Of a stretch of 64,000 nt of DNA, positions 11,850-24,161 are shown piece by piece. The notes below the pieces were generated by a model. That model saw only the letters and a list, made by a program, of their open reading frames with translations, was not told where the DNA came from and did not search any database. The position numbers were made by a program, and so were the translations under genes. Source of the DNA: Paulownia fortunei (Eukaryota > Streptophyta > Magnoliopsida > Lamiales > Paulowniaceae). The stretch lies in assembly GCA_019321725.1 (NCBI GenBank), contig CM033114.1, positions 21,460,216-21,524,215 on the forward strand, given 5' to 3'. Position 1 is the first letter of the stretch; the number at the start of each line of letters is the position of its first letter.

Positions 11850-14800
11850 CCCAATATCCTATCCACAAATACAATAAGGAAATGACTAGTTTAGAGCCGT
11901 GTCATGTGTTCACATTTATGTGGGATATTTCAGAGCAATGCCGTATATCGTTTCTTCAATCAGCAAAAATGATTGTATTAAGTGCACTTGAATGGACTTA
12001 ACAAATCTATATTGAATTCTTATATTAAAGAATAAATAGCATTCTTCTTGTTATTTTATTTTGGAACCATGAATATCTTGATATTTCATATTCATGATAT
12101 TTAAAAAGACATTCATGATTTTTTCACTATTAATGCATCTCATCTACAAGATTCTATATATCAATATTAACAATTATGGGGAGTCATTTCAATTATCCCA
12201 ATCCACAGATAAACTGTAAATACAAGAAGAACTCTTCCAGAACTCCAAATTAAAAAGCAAATTGAGACAGAAATAAAGCAATAAACTGAAGCATTGATTA
12301 CAGGATAAAGTGAAGAAAGGGACCTGTCAAAGAGAGCCCCACTACTGCTTTCGTTTCCCAAGAAGATGGTGAAAAAATGTGGGGAGCTTTTGTAGAGCTT
12401 CTGAACCAAGAATCTTGAATTTCCACAGCAATACAAAAGCAAAGAGCTTTTGTGGGCTGAATTAAAAAAAAAAAAAAAGGGGAAAGAATTTGATAATAGT
12501 ACAAAGATGGGAAGGCAGAATAATGCTAACAAATTATGGTTCAACTAACTACCATACAGATTTTTGTAATATTGTTCACCTCTGAGGCTGCCTCTATCCA
12601 CATGTGATATGTGGAAAGACACACACATCCACTGTGTGTGGTGTGTGTGCCCATGTAGGTTGTAGCGGGCATGGACAAAATAGTGACAGCCTTTTTTGGC
12701 TTAAAGTTGCCCTTTTTCTCCATGTTAGTGGTACTTAGAATTAAAGAAAAGGCTCCCGCCTTTATGACTTGAAGGGTGCCTTGACGCTTTTACTGCGTTA
12801 TTCTTGGGAGTACCCTTTTGTCTTCTTTTCTGAAATGTCGTTTATGCCCCTTTATTATTGATTAGTTTGACTACAACCGTCCGTACAAAAATAATTGTTC
12901 ATTGCTATATAAATTCAAACTACTTAGGCTTTGTTTGATTTTATTTCTAGTCTTGCGTTTTTTCTTCTCAAAAAATAAAAATATATTTTTTACTTGTATT
13001 TTTTAAAAATAATATTTTTATTTTAAAAAATATTAATTATTTATGCATAGTCATTTCTTACTAAAAAAATATTTAAATTTATTTTTATTCTTCACACGTT
13101 CATTCTCTCGTAATAATTTGATGTAGAAATAACACTATTTTTTAACAAAGTTAATATATTATCCTATTAATAATTTTGGTGTGGCGAAACCTTCAAACAT
13201 TAATGCTTGTCTCATATCATTCAATAAAATTAAAAAAAAAAACTAACAAAATTATTTATTTTAAATTAGTCTAATTTACTAGTCAATTATAATAAAGAAG
13301 TTATTATTTTAGGATGGAGAGAATATAGGATTTGCACATATTTTATTTTTCGCAATCATTGTGTTTTTGGAATCACATTTTTGGGGTCTACATAAATTGC
13401 ATTTGCTTAATATTGTCTTCAATAATTCATGTAATTTGACATAAGCATCACTTGATTTGCTCAATGTTTCTGGAATCAGAACTGGTTTGGCTGGTCTTAT
13501 TAGTTCGATCAAGATCCGATGATCGATTTGGTCCGATTAATCTTAAAAAAATTATTTTTGTGATTCAATCGATAAAAATCAACTAAATTTTATTTTTTTA
13601 TTTTTTTATTTTTAGGAAGCTTACAACCTTAAATTTGGTATTTTATTATATGCATGCGATTATTTAAATTTTAGATTTTATTAAATATTTTTTAATTAAT
13701 CATTTATTTAATTTTTATATTTAAAATATATTACATAATAATTAATATATAATTAATTATCATTTTACATACTATAATAATAAAATACAATTAATTTACA
13801 CTTATTGAACTGATAATTGAATCGATCCGATCGATTGAATTATTGATCAACCTATTTATGAAAACACTGGATTTACTTGCTTATTGATATACATTATCGA
13901 AATAATTGGTGCAAAAAATTGCAAGAACTATATTACTGAAAATCCAGTAAATAGTAAGATCAAAATAACCAAAAAATGTGTCTTACTGATATTGTTTCCT
14001 TTTGACAAAAATTAACTACTCCCTTTTGCAATTCAATATTCCATTGGTATTGTTGACCACTCAACTTAATTATTTTTTATAATTACAATAGTTATATTTA
14101 AAAATTATTGAAATTATATTAAAAATATTAAAACTTTTACTATCTGACGGTTAAACTAAAAATAATCAAAATATCAATTACTTTTGCTTTAAAATATAGA
14201 AAAAGTAACATTTACATGTGGATAAGGAGAATATATTAAAATAACCTTGAATAGATTGTGTTTAATTATTGTTATCATAAAGATGTTTGTAGGGGTATTG
14301 TTCTTTAATTTACATTTTGAGGAAATTATTTCATATATATATATATATATGAAATAAATATTATATTCTGAGAGTGTGATTAAAATAAATATTATATTTA
14401 TGTTTAAAAAATAACACTGATAGAAGACCTTATTCTTGCCATATTCCCCTCCAAAATGAAAATTAATCACCAATGAAAATTAATCACCAAATATTGAATA
14501 ATTAAACATTCTATTGGCTTTTGTGGTTGTCGTTGTCAGAGCTGTCATAATCGCACGTCGCGATCATTAAGTTTTATTCATTCTTAATTACCTTTTAATT
14601 ATTTCTAGGAAAAAAAAATAAAAAATGATGTATCTCCTTCTTGGTTTATGTTGCTTAATGCATACCAAATTCATAATACCACGCTATCATTGATATTCAT
14701 TACTGAATAGTAGAATTATCTTGTAAGAATTAATTTCATAAGTTGCGGTCCAATCAAAATCAATCTTAAATAAGAATTCTCTAACAATTAATAAAATGTG

Positions 14801-16148
14801 TACCAACATTGTTCGAAGGCCAACTACGAAAAAAAAATAACTTATTGTTAGGAACTTATTCATGTTATAGTCATGAGTCGGGTTTCTATCTAGGACTTAA
14901 TCTTAAAAAAAATTGATCTTAAAAATTATTAATTAGGCATTAGCATTGGGCATTTTCGACATATTCTACAGTCACAAGAGCTCGACTTAATAACTTAAGT
15001 TCATTATCTAATGACCAATATTAGTAGTATCGATTATCAAGGTGGATTATATATTATAATTGGGTAAAAAATAAAAATTTTATATTACGTCCTATCATTA
15101 AAGAAATTAATAATTTTTTAATCGAACTTGTTAAGTATTTGGCTAGGTAAAATAGTCAAAAATATATAAAATTATGATGATCTAACTTAAAATTAATTTC
15201 TATTATTATAGTTTGTGAAAAAAAAAAATTTATTTATTTTTGACTAATAATCCTACGAGATATTCATTTATGTTGGAGGAATATATACAATGAGAATATA
15301 AAAAGTATACCAAAAAAAAATCATATTTCTTTTTCAAATTATTCGCCAAAAATTGAACAATATATATCTCCCCTTTTTAGAAATTTGAATTTTCGAGTAA
15401 GATGGAAATTCATTATGATGGTATAGAATAGCTTAAGAAGTCGGGTTTCCACTTCATTTATAATAATTTTTTTCCTACTTAATTCGATAAAAATAATTTA
15501 AGTGACATACATATAAAAAAAGATTGGAATATAATAAAAATAAAAATAGATATGAAGGTGAATTAAAAAATTATTCTTAAAGTTCAATATAATTAAAAAT
15601 TATAAATATTTCATTAATATTTATTTTTATTTTACAAATGATATATTAATTGATATTTATTTTTTTAAATAAAAAATATATTTTAAGGGCATATTTATAA
15701 TACGTAAAGAGGTATTTATAATTTTAAAAGATATCGTATACAATTTTGCCCTCTTGATTATACTAAATAAAGTTCGACAGCATGTGCTATAATAATTCTT
15801 TATGGAGTGTAAACGAATCGAATTGAATCGAATACGTTATTGTTTATTATTTGAATTTTTGTTGAGTTTAAAAAATTATATTTGAATTTAATTTGATTGT
15901 TAATCAAATCGAGTTTGAACGAATTTTAATCAATTCAAATACGAATCGAAATTGGGTAACTTAATTTTTTTTATATATATTTTTTATATTTTTACTAATC
16001 GAAATAAATTTAAAATTTTATCGAATAAAAAAAATATATTTAAATTTAATTTATTAAATTAAAAAATCATATCAAAATAAATTTTTACGAATCCAGTAAT
16101 TTAATTTTATTTTTTAATTCTATTTCTCGGTCATTTTAATTTTATTTT
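11850..16148. other. Gene-poor AT-rich intergenic region
   Basis: Upstream of HEXO3. The tttgtggatag just before the ATG could be the acceptor of a 5'-UTR intron, with leader sequence somewhere near 12.3-12.5 kb, but this is unproven. Around 12595-12655 there is a CA/TG-rich imperfect inverted repeat. Stretches near 13500-13860 and 15800-16110 carry the gaatcgattgaatcg-type wording common in degenerate plant DNA transposons, and a (TA)n run lies near 14334-14350. No coding exon recognised. Confidence 0.5.
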
Positions 16149-16420
16149 TTGTTTTTTACCATCTATTTTTTCACTCTTCTTCCCCTACGCCGCCACCAGC
16201 CCAGCCCCCCACTCCGCCCAGCCCAGCCTGCGCCGCCACTCATCCCCCAACCCCCACCTATATATTTTCTTTTGTTTTTTATCTCATTCTTCTTCGCCAG
16301 TCTAGTTCCCCGTATCACTGCCACAGTCCCTAGCCGCCAACAAGGAGAGTTTGCAGCCACAAGGAGGAGAGAAGAGAGAACTAAAACTCCGCCGCAAAAA
16401 AAACTAGCAATTGGTTGTAC
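16149..16420 (+). other. Possible 5'-leader exon of the RPF1-like copy
   Basis: A C/T-rich then purine-rich stretch, compositionally unlike the AT-rich surroundings and like a plant 5' UTR. It ends at a strong donor, ttgtac|gtaagt (donor at 16421). The open reading frame across it is low-complexity and proline-rich and matches no family I know. It lies about 500 bp upstream of the first RPF1 exon, so it may be the untranslated leader of that copy or of the parent gene. This is inference from composition and splice signal only. Confidence 0.4.
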
Positions 16421-16935
16421 GTAAGTTTGTTGCTTTTTGTTATTTGAAGAAAATTTCATGAATGAGGTTCAGTTATGCTGCAGTTTCGTTATTTTATTTT
16501 CTGATGAATTCAGTATTTAGCTGAAATACTTTGATGAGTAGTAAAATCAGCGAAGTTGCTCGTGAAATTTTGCATTTTTCAACTTTTAAAGGGGAAAATT
16601 TAATTTTAATTTGAGTCCCAGCTTAATCTTAATGTTGATTTTCTCCGCCATTATTTACCTTTTTTCGGTTCCCCGAGCTTTCGCAAATTTTACGTGCTTA
16701 GTTTTGTAAACTATAACTTTCTTCCACTATTTGATTTTTAATGCATAACCTTTGCTGTGGGCAAGAAAACTTGGTTTGTGCTATGATGAATTTATTGGTG
16801 CTGCTGTCTAGGTCCAAGATATTTCCATAAATCTATTGGATGTGTTATAACAGTTGAACTGTTAGATTTTTCATACATTACTCCAGTTGTCTTATGTTAT
16901 TCTCTGTTAATGGTGGTTTGTACAATGAACTACAG

Positions 16936-19900
16936 AGAGGACCTGCTTTTATATCGGATCTTCTCTGTGTCATTCCCAATGCTCATTACTGCAAGAGAGG
17001 AACCTATGACCTCAAAAAGGTATCTGAGTTGCCATTCTTTCTCTTGTCTGCCCCTAGTTAAATGAGACTTGAGTTGGGGTATACAGTTCGTCCCAGAGAC
17101 AATGTTTGATTCTGTGTACTGTCATCACTCCTGCAGATTGTTGAATATGCAAAAATAAAGACTTCACATCAGTCATAATTGTCCACACCAACCGCCGGGA
17201 ACCAGGTCAATCCCTGCACTGATCCTGACTCACTTAATAATAATTGATCTGCTATGTTTTTGAGGCGTAAAATATTTAGGTGTTGAGGGCTGATACAATT
17301 AAGATAGGAGTATCTTTTTACTGAATCTGAATCTGTAAAGTTTCATCTTTTTTTTTTCTTTAGAACTGGGAAACTTTGTATAAAATGTGTTTACCAGATT
17401 AATTCTTTTCTTAAGGAGAAAAGTAAGTCTGGCATGTAGTTTAACCAAATCTAAAGGCAGTGGGGGGGAGGGGGGAGTTGTTGGGGTGGGAAGAGAGATT
17501 AGGGCATTTAGGAGCAATCAAGCTGCAAATCATGTATCATCCTGGAAAGCCACTTTTTTTTTTTTTAAACTCTTATAAGTTGCTGCAGATGCTCTGTTAA
17601 TTATTGGCTTACCTGATGGCCCTACTGCTCATTTCAAATTTTCAAGGCTTGTTTTGTGGAAGGACATCAAGGTAGGATGATCATTGCCATTTCATTTCTC
17701 ACCATTCTCTCAGTTTTAATAATCTTACTAGGAACGATGTGAATTTTTATTTACCAACTTTTGGCCTTCATAGTTCATTATTGTCTCATTTTCATAGTCA
17801 TTCAACTTGGTATCTTTGTCATTGTCACTCCTGTGCTGTGCGGGAGTGTTGTATTTTTCCATTACCTTGATTCCTGTAGTATCTGAATGCGATTCCACAT
17901 CCAAAACTTATGATCTGTCATTGGCTTTCTCATAATTTCACAGAATCATGGAAATCCTGCCAGTCACCAGCCCGAGTCAGTTTTAACTAACTTCACCACA
18001 CGTTTGGGGCATCGTGTAGGCAAGTACTTTCTGCTGTGAATTATTAAGTTAAGAAAAATGAAATACAAGGGCTAATCACACACTCTATTTGAATTTTTGA
18101 TAGAGTAGCTTCTTTTTCTTTTAGCCTTTTTTTTTTAATTATTATTGTTGTATAGAGTAGGTCTTTGTTGTTAAAGAACACCCTGTTTAGGAATTTATTC
18201 TTGATCTGAAGTGTATCGCACAGTCATGGATATATGATGTTGATGGATCTTCAGTAATAAAAATTTTCTTTTGAAGGTGTTTGGGAGTAGAGTTTTTCCT
18301 ACTCGACAGAATCCTTTACTTTTTCCACCCTAAATCCCAATCCATACTTTTATCTCTTTCTTTCTGTTCTCTTCTCCCTTTTCGGCTTATCTAGCAATAT
18401 CCATCTAGGTTTGTTTACTTTTTAGTTCACTGATCTGTTGTGTAAATATAGATGTTTCTAATCCAAGTGATAAAATGTCTATATATACCTTATTTGAAGC
18501 TTTAAATCTAGTATGATTTTCGAGATTAATTTGGCACTGGTGCACAACATACCAGCTAGCAATTCGGGACACTTTTCAATACTGTATTTGTGACATTGAT
18601 CCATGTGTGTCTTTCTCCTATTTCATTGTGACTCTATATGTATGCGTTTAGAATTGAAATTAACAGAAGTTATCATTGTTTCTTTAATTTAGGCTAATAC
18701 AGTCGCTATTCCCACAAGACCCTAATTTCTGTGGTCGGAGAGCTGTTACCTTTCACAATCAACGTGATTTTATATTCTTCCGCCATCACCGGTGTGTACC
18801 CCTCTCTGTGTATACTGCTCTGTATTTTGCTGAATTATGACCTAAATAGCTTATTTTTCCTTATTATTGCATGTGAAAGTTACATTTTCGAAACAAAAGA
18901 AAGCAAACAGCCGGTATCAAAAGGTAAAGAAGAAAAAGATAAGGAGGCCAACCCTCAGCAGAAAGTTATTGCCAGGCTGCAGGTTTGTGATTCTGATCCT
19001 TCAGCCTCACACTTCAAAACACTAAGTTTGTTTTTAGCCTTTTTCGTCTATATTCATTTGTACAAAATGATAGCAATGATTCGTTTGAGTCAATTCAAGC
19101 TTCATATGATTTGAAAACAACTAATTTCTAATACACTTCTGGCCAATAAATGAAGTACTTGAATCTGTCAGCCCCTCATAAGTTGTTGAGTTTCATGCAA
19201 CATAATCCATGGGTATAAAAAAATTTCATCTTAACTCACCATATCTCTATAGCACCACACTACTCCATGTGGCAACCTATTTTTGTTGTTCTGCTTATCT
19301 TTGAACTAGTCATTGTACATATTACCCTTATTGTATAATGTTGAATCCTTTATGCTGGACTTTCTTGTTATCTTTTACAACTTTGAGGACATCAAGTGTG
19401 TTCACTCTTTAGCTAGCTTTTGCATTGTGTAGGTGAGAAGTCTACATAGATTGTTAGACCATTTTGTTGCATGTAGCCTGCTCTTACTAGCATTATCTGC
19501 ACAAAAATAATATTTTTATTTTTGACATTTATGTCTTTTGAGCAACATCAAGTGTTATGGATAATCAGCACTGTGTGGATATCTTAGTCTCCAATTTTTG
19601 GTGAGTTCACCTTACCAGATACCAATGAGGATGGTCTTAAATGCTTCCTGTAGATATACAGTAAATATCATGAATTTTAGGAGGGAGGGATCCAAAAATA
19701 TGATAGAATTGAATGACATTTAGTACCTCCTAGGTGCCTTAGATGTTTGGAAAAAATGCTGCTTCAACCCACTTATCAATTTGGACAAGAATCTCTGCGC
19801 AGTCTGTGAGATACATCTTCGGTGCTATGTGTCCCGCAATAAACTTGAGTCTAGTTCAACTCCTGTGCACTTCAGTTCAAGCTATACGTAAAGAAAGCTC

Positions 19901-20739
19901 GAGTTTGGCTTCTATAATTTCAGGCATCAGTTTTGGTTGGTTTTAGATTTGCAAGTGTCCAACTTTGATAGGCTTGTCTCAAATATAAATATCATTAAGT
20001 CTCACTGAAGCTTGAGTCCAAGCATCAATACATACATAAAGTATATCAGATCCAACTCATAAATTGAGCCAAGCTTAAATCTTTCTTGTGTAGAATTGTA
20101 CCTCTAATACAAGCTGAAAGGAGATAGGTGGTTTTTGAGATGTCAGGAAAATTTAAAATATAATAGTTCTTCAAAAACATAGGCGGGCGTATGTATGTGT
20201 CTTGGACTAGGTATCTTGATACAACTTAGCTAGTTCAATTGTCTTATGCAGAATTGGTAATTAACAGGTAATGATAGAGTTTTGTTTATCCGTCGTACAT
20301 TGTTAAGTTATTACGAAAACTTGTTCATGGAGTTCTGAATGATTCTGCCAATTGGGTCCCTATTTTGTGAGGTTCGAAGATAATATTGTGCTTGCTTTGA
20401 TTGATTTCTGTACCAATACTCCTGCTTTTGGTCAAAACTGGTCGTATAAACTGAACGATGGCGATTATGTCTTGTTCTGTTTTTTTTAAACTTGCAGGAA
20501 TGTGGTCCTCGGTTCACACTGAAGCTAATCTGTCTTCAACATGGAACATTTGATACAAATGTAGGTGAATATGAATGGGTACACAAGGTAATCTTTCAGT
20601 TTATTAAAATTTCATGTCTTTGCCTTAAAGACTTGCTTATTATTCCTTTGTCGGAAAAAATAAGTTGCTCAAATTTTATTTCCTATCTTTTCAACGGCAG
20701 CCTGAAATGGATACCAGCCGCAGGAGATTTTTCTTATGA
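16936..20739 (+). pseudogene. RPF1: 5'-truncated RPF1 (Brix-domain ribosome production factor 1) copy
   Basis: RPF1 is a nucleolar Brix-domain factor needed for large-subunit rRNA maturation. Eight exons of the Brix and C-terminal part are visible: 16936-17019, 17137-17205, 17589-17671, 17944-18023, 18693-18791, 18880-18982, 20497-20587, 20701-20739. They read [71 protein letters not shown], then [10 protein letters not shown] and the usual end DTSRRRFFL plus stop. The junction at 18023/18693 restores the expected Gly-Lys-Leu. Two lesions are seen. The N-terminal part, normally a lysine/arginine-rich region followed by the start of the Brix domain, is absent between 16421 and 16935. One A is missing in the A-run at 17151-17155, shifting the frame and giving a TAA before the conserved VHTNRREP. 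Introns are kept, so this is a DNA-level duplicate, not a retrocopy. A few substitutions (for example Arg to Trp before KDIK) also suggest relaxed constraint. Confidence 0.85.
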
Positions 20740-20865
20740 CATGCTTTGAGATGCGATTTTTTCAGAAAATTAAATTTAGATGCAATTTTCCTCTTGAATT
20801 TTATCTTTCTAAATTAATTTTGCTGTGCCTCTGTGTTGTTGCATATTACACGACGTTCCTCGGGC

Positions 20866-20965
20866 ATTGCCCGACCATGACCGAGCTGCAGCCACTACCC
20901 TTGGATTCAAGATCCTTAACATGCTCTGGATCCTTGGCTAGCTTTGTCATAAGGTGTCCATGGAT
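20866..20965 (-). pseudogene. Fragment of a second HEXO3 last exon
   Basis: Antisense to the RPF1 copy and about 130 bp past its stop. Nearly word-for-word similarity to the last HEXO3 exon at 5056-5190: both contain gagctgcagccact, ctctggatccttggc and tgtcataaggtgtccat. The copy has lost roughly 45 bp in the middle (the part coding GRLSYFRCLL in the intact gene) and has an extra base in the Asp-Lys-Leu segment. It cannot encode an enzyme. Similarity stops near the 5' edge of the exon. Confidence 0.85.
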
Positions 20966-21166
20966 TCTCATTGTTGGTGTTATTAACAAAAATAATATAA
21001 TTATATGACCACTATCATTATCAATCGATTTTTAATATCATTTGAAATACATACAATACTACAAAGTGTAAATTTTGTTGAGTTTCTGAATACTTATGTT
21101 TGGACTTGACGTAGACGATGAAACAGATTTGGGTTATAGATAAAGCATCATTTGAGGAAATTCATG
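20911..21166. repeat. Duplicated block, copy A (HEXO3 scrap plus flank)
   Basis: Runs from gatccttaacatg through ggtgttattaacaa, then tgaaatacatacaata to atagataaagcatca. Copy B at 22314-22596 has the same order of words with scattered substitutions and small indels. Confidence 0.85.
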
Positions 21167-21346
21167 TTCTACCATTTAGATAGTAGCTATGATTCAATTT
21201 AGTGGGGAACTCCTGTTATATCTATGGATCAAGAAGGTTGCTAAATTGGCTTTTCTATTTTATCTTATTTTTTTAACTTATAAAAAGACAAAACAAAACA
21301 TAAAAAAAATATAGTTTAATTTTTTTTTTCTGACAAGTGGCACAAT

Positions 21347-21855
21347 TAGGGGTGTTTATAATCAATTAATCAGTCGAATTAAATCAAAATTAAAATTTTA
21401 ATTTGCATTGAAATTGAATCGAATTTTGGGTTTTGGATTTTTATTTTCTAAAATTTTGATTTTTGGTTTGTTTGTGGTTTTTTTATTTCAGTTAATCGAA
21501 CTGAACAAAAAATTGAATTACTATTTTTATATATTTATATATATAGATTTTATATTATATTTTTAGACTTATTATTTATTTCTATATTATTTTTTATGTT
21601 AAAATTTATAATTTCGTACTTGTTATTTACTTTTATAATATTCTTTATGATTTTCTCATCCAAACTATAAATAATAAATAAAAAATATATTTAATTTTAT
21701 TATTTAATTTTTATCTATTTTTTTTATAAAAATTCGGTTAACCCAAAATCAAATGGAAAAAAAATTGATTACAATTGAATTGAATTAATTATTTGGTTCG
21801 ATTTTTAATATAATATTTTAACCAATTTTGATTCGACCGAACGAGCACTCCTTAT
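21347..21855. mobile_element. MITE, probably hAT-type non-autonomous
   Basis: About 509 bp, AT-rich, non-coding. Left end taggggtgttt; right end gagcactccttat, whose reverse complement (ataaggagtgctc) is an imperfect match to the left end. Both sides are flanked by the direct repeat cacaat (21341-21346 and 21856-21861), consistent with a target-site duplication. A hAT element would normally give 8 bp, so class assignment is tentative. It sits between the two copies of the duplicated HEXO3-scrap block. Confidence 0.6.
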
Positions 21856-22313
21856 CACAATCAAATCTAATTCGGATACAATTAGTAAAGCGCCCATAAC
21901 TAACAACAACGTTAGCAACAGTAGCAAACAATTCTTTTTCTTTGTCAATAAAAATAAGATAAAATAAAATGCGGCCTTAAAGCAATTATTTGATCCTCAC
22001 ATAATAAATTTTGTTATGTATGATTCCGACATACTAATAATGCATTGTAAATTTGTCCGATAAATTAAATGGAGGAGGTTAAATATTTTAATTTGGGAAG
22101 TAGTAAAAAATTATACTCCCAACACATAATTTTTAAATTTTCAATTTGGGAATTAGGGTTCTTTACCTAGGGTCAATGATGTAAATTTCTACGTTTCAAT
22201 CGGGGGTAGGGATGACTTTTCATTGATAATCCATAAGTGCTGTGTTTGTGATATAAATATCAGACCCCATCCACGTGAATAAAAATGCCCTTTCAGTTAG
22301 AGTAATGCTAATC

Positions 22314-22596
22314 GATCCTTAACATGCCGTGATACTTGGCTAGCTTATGTGTCCGTGAATTCCCATTGTTGGTGTTATTAACAAGAACAATATAATTATA
22401 TTGACATTATTAGTAATTTATTATCTACTAATTTTAATATTATTTGAAATACATACAATAATATAAAATGTAAAACTTTTTGAGTTTTTGAATTTCTGTT
22501 TGAATTTGAGGTACATAAAAAATATCTATTCAATCCTTAAAAGGTGAAAAACAAAAACTAAGATATAGATAAATCATCATGTGAGGAAGTGCATAT
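22314..22596. repeat. Duplicated block, copy B
   Basis: Second copy of the 20911-21166 block, more decayed at the HEXO3 end (cttggctagctt and gtgtccgtg remain) and clearer in the flank (gttggtgttattaacaa, tgaaatacatacaataat, atagataaatcatcat). Direct orientation, about 1.4 kb from copy A. Confidence 0.8.
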
Positions 22597-23639
22597 AAAA
22601 AAAATACCTGATTTGGGAATCATTATTACTTCAAGATTATATTGGGTTGAATTTCTAAAATTAGGTCAAATTGGATCTTGTTTATTTGGGTCAAGATGCT
22701 CTGAAATTGAGGGAATGATTTGAGTTTGAGAAAACCTGTAAGACGAACACACATCAGACTAGTTTGGATCTTTCTCGGTTAAGACCCTCCAGTATTTAAA
22801 TCAGGTCAAGGTCTTTAAGTCGCCAAAATAAAATTAAAGAGTTAAGTCAGAAATATCAGTTACCTTATAATGAGATAAATGTGGACTGTTTATAGATATT
22901 GAGGTGTACGCGTAGCTTCTCCATATTGAAACAAGTGTTATGATTTAATATACTTAATTTAATGATATCAAGATGATCAATAGTCCATGAACCACCGTGT
23001 CGAATTCAATCTTGAGGTCTTATCTTGTTTGATCATTCTGACAATTTTCAAATTACCCAGGGATAAAATGATAAATTTAAGATAATGGGGTAAAATGGTA
23101 TATTTAGGATTTTCCCACTCAGTTACCAATGTCAATGAGCAAATTTTGAGAATGACAAATTCTTCTAAGACAAGACAGCTTTCAAAAGATCTGTTTAATC
23201 AACACTTTAAAAAACAAGGTCATTTGCCTCATGTTAATGCTACTTTTGACTTATTTTCTTGTCATACAAGTGTTAGATCAGAATCTATGGTTGACCAATA
23301 ATATCATAATTTAACTGAATTAACTTTCTGAAGAATGGTTGACATTAGACACATACCATTTTTTTAAGTTTACTAAGATATAAAAATCAAGAGAAATAGC
23401 AATATATGCAATACAAAATCATACCCTTGTCTATGACTCTTTCTTATAAATCTTTTATCTTATATTATACTCAAACCCATTTTCTCTTTCAAAGTAAAAA
23501 AAATAAGTAGTTCAGCATATTTAACACTAATTGCAGCCATTTTCTTCATAAAAGCAAGTCACCTAGAATGTCCCTTGTTTGATTACCAACTCCCACCTGT
23601 CTATTCTACCCCCTATCCCTCTTTCAGAAAGACATTTCC
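22597..23639. other. Intergenic, upstream of the lipid-transfer gene
   Basis: No recognised coding exon. The last 300 bp become C/T-rich and end in a TATA element, as expected of a proximal promoter. Confidence 0.5.
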
Positions 23640-23647
23640 TATATATA
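23640..23647 (+). promoter_or_regulatory. TATA box of the lipid-transfer-like gene
   Basis: The sequence cctatatatatcc lies about 62 bp upstream of the ATG at 23709, with a CT-rich stretch before it and an A/C-rich leader after it. Position and sequence fit a plant TATA box. Confidence 0.6.
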
Positions 23648-23708
23648 TCCATACACATACACTAATTATAATCATCACCAATATTTTGAAATAGAAGTTA
23701 AAACAAAC

Positions 23709-24161
23709 ATGGAGATCAAAATTAGGGTCACACAACGTGGAATAATTTCCATGGTAATCGTCTTTTCTTGCTTGATGTCACAAAATCTAGCACAGGTGCA
23801 ACAACAAGAGTGCATGAACGAGCTTCAACCGTGTCTAAATTATCTCAACGGCAATAGCCATCCCCCGGATAGTTGTTGCCAACCTCTCAATTATGTTATT
23901 AAATCAATGCCGGAGTGCTTGTGTAGCCTAATGAGTGTTCAGGGTGCCAATCAAGCCGAGCAAGCAGGCATCAATACTACCGAGGCGCAGACGTTGCCCG
24001 GAAGATGTGGCCAGCATATTAACCCGTTAGGGTGCGTTACAGGTACACCCGATCCACGATCCAGGAATTCGGTTCCCAATTCTGTCAGCTCCAAATTAAG
24101 GTCTTCAAGCTTGAGTATAGCTGCTGCTGCTGCAATATTTGTAATTTTCCAAGCATTGTAA
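23709..24161 (+). CDS. GPI-anchored non-specific lipid-transfer-like protein (LTPG type)
   Basis: A single-exon frame of 150 residues. Residues 1-30 form a signal peptide with a hydrophobic core (GIISMVIVFSCLMSQ). The mature part shows the eight-cysteine motif of the nsLTP/2S-albumin fold in order: ECM, PCL, SCC, ECLC, GRC, LGC. A Ser/Asn-rich linker follows, then a hydrophobic tail (SIAAAAAIFVIFQAL) preceded by small residues, as in GPI-anchored LTPGs. Such proteins sit at the outer plasma membrane and help carry wax or cutin lipids into the wall; the ligand here is not readable from sequence. The ATG follows the TATA box at a normal distance. Many LTPG genes have introns near the 3' end of the domain; none is needed here. 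Confidence 0.9.
   Translation: MEIKIRVTQRGIISMVIVFSCLMSQNLAQVQQQECMNELQPCLNYLNGNSHPPDSCCQPLNYVIKSMPECLCSLMSVQGANQAEQAGINTTEAQTLPGRCGQHINPLGCVTGTPDPRSRNSVPNSVSSKLRSSSLSIAAAAAIFVIFQAL

Noticed and set aside
11741..12001. Plus-strand frame overlapping the HEXO3 start
   Set aside because: Antisense to a conserved signal-peptide exon, no own features.
12595..12655. CA/TG-rich inverted repeat as a regulatory hairpin
   Set aside because: Imperfect and simple-sequence based; no evidence of function.
13480..13870. Transposon with inverted ends rich in gatcgatt-type words
   Set aside because: Ends pair poorly and no target duplication could be found; noted only as repeat-like.
16149..16424. A 91-residue proline-rich frame as a protein gene
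   Set aside because: Low-complexity composition, no family resemblance, and it ends at a strong splice donor; it fits a 5' leader better.
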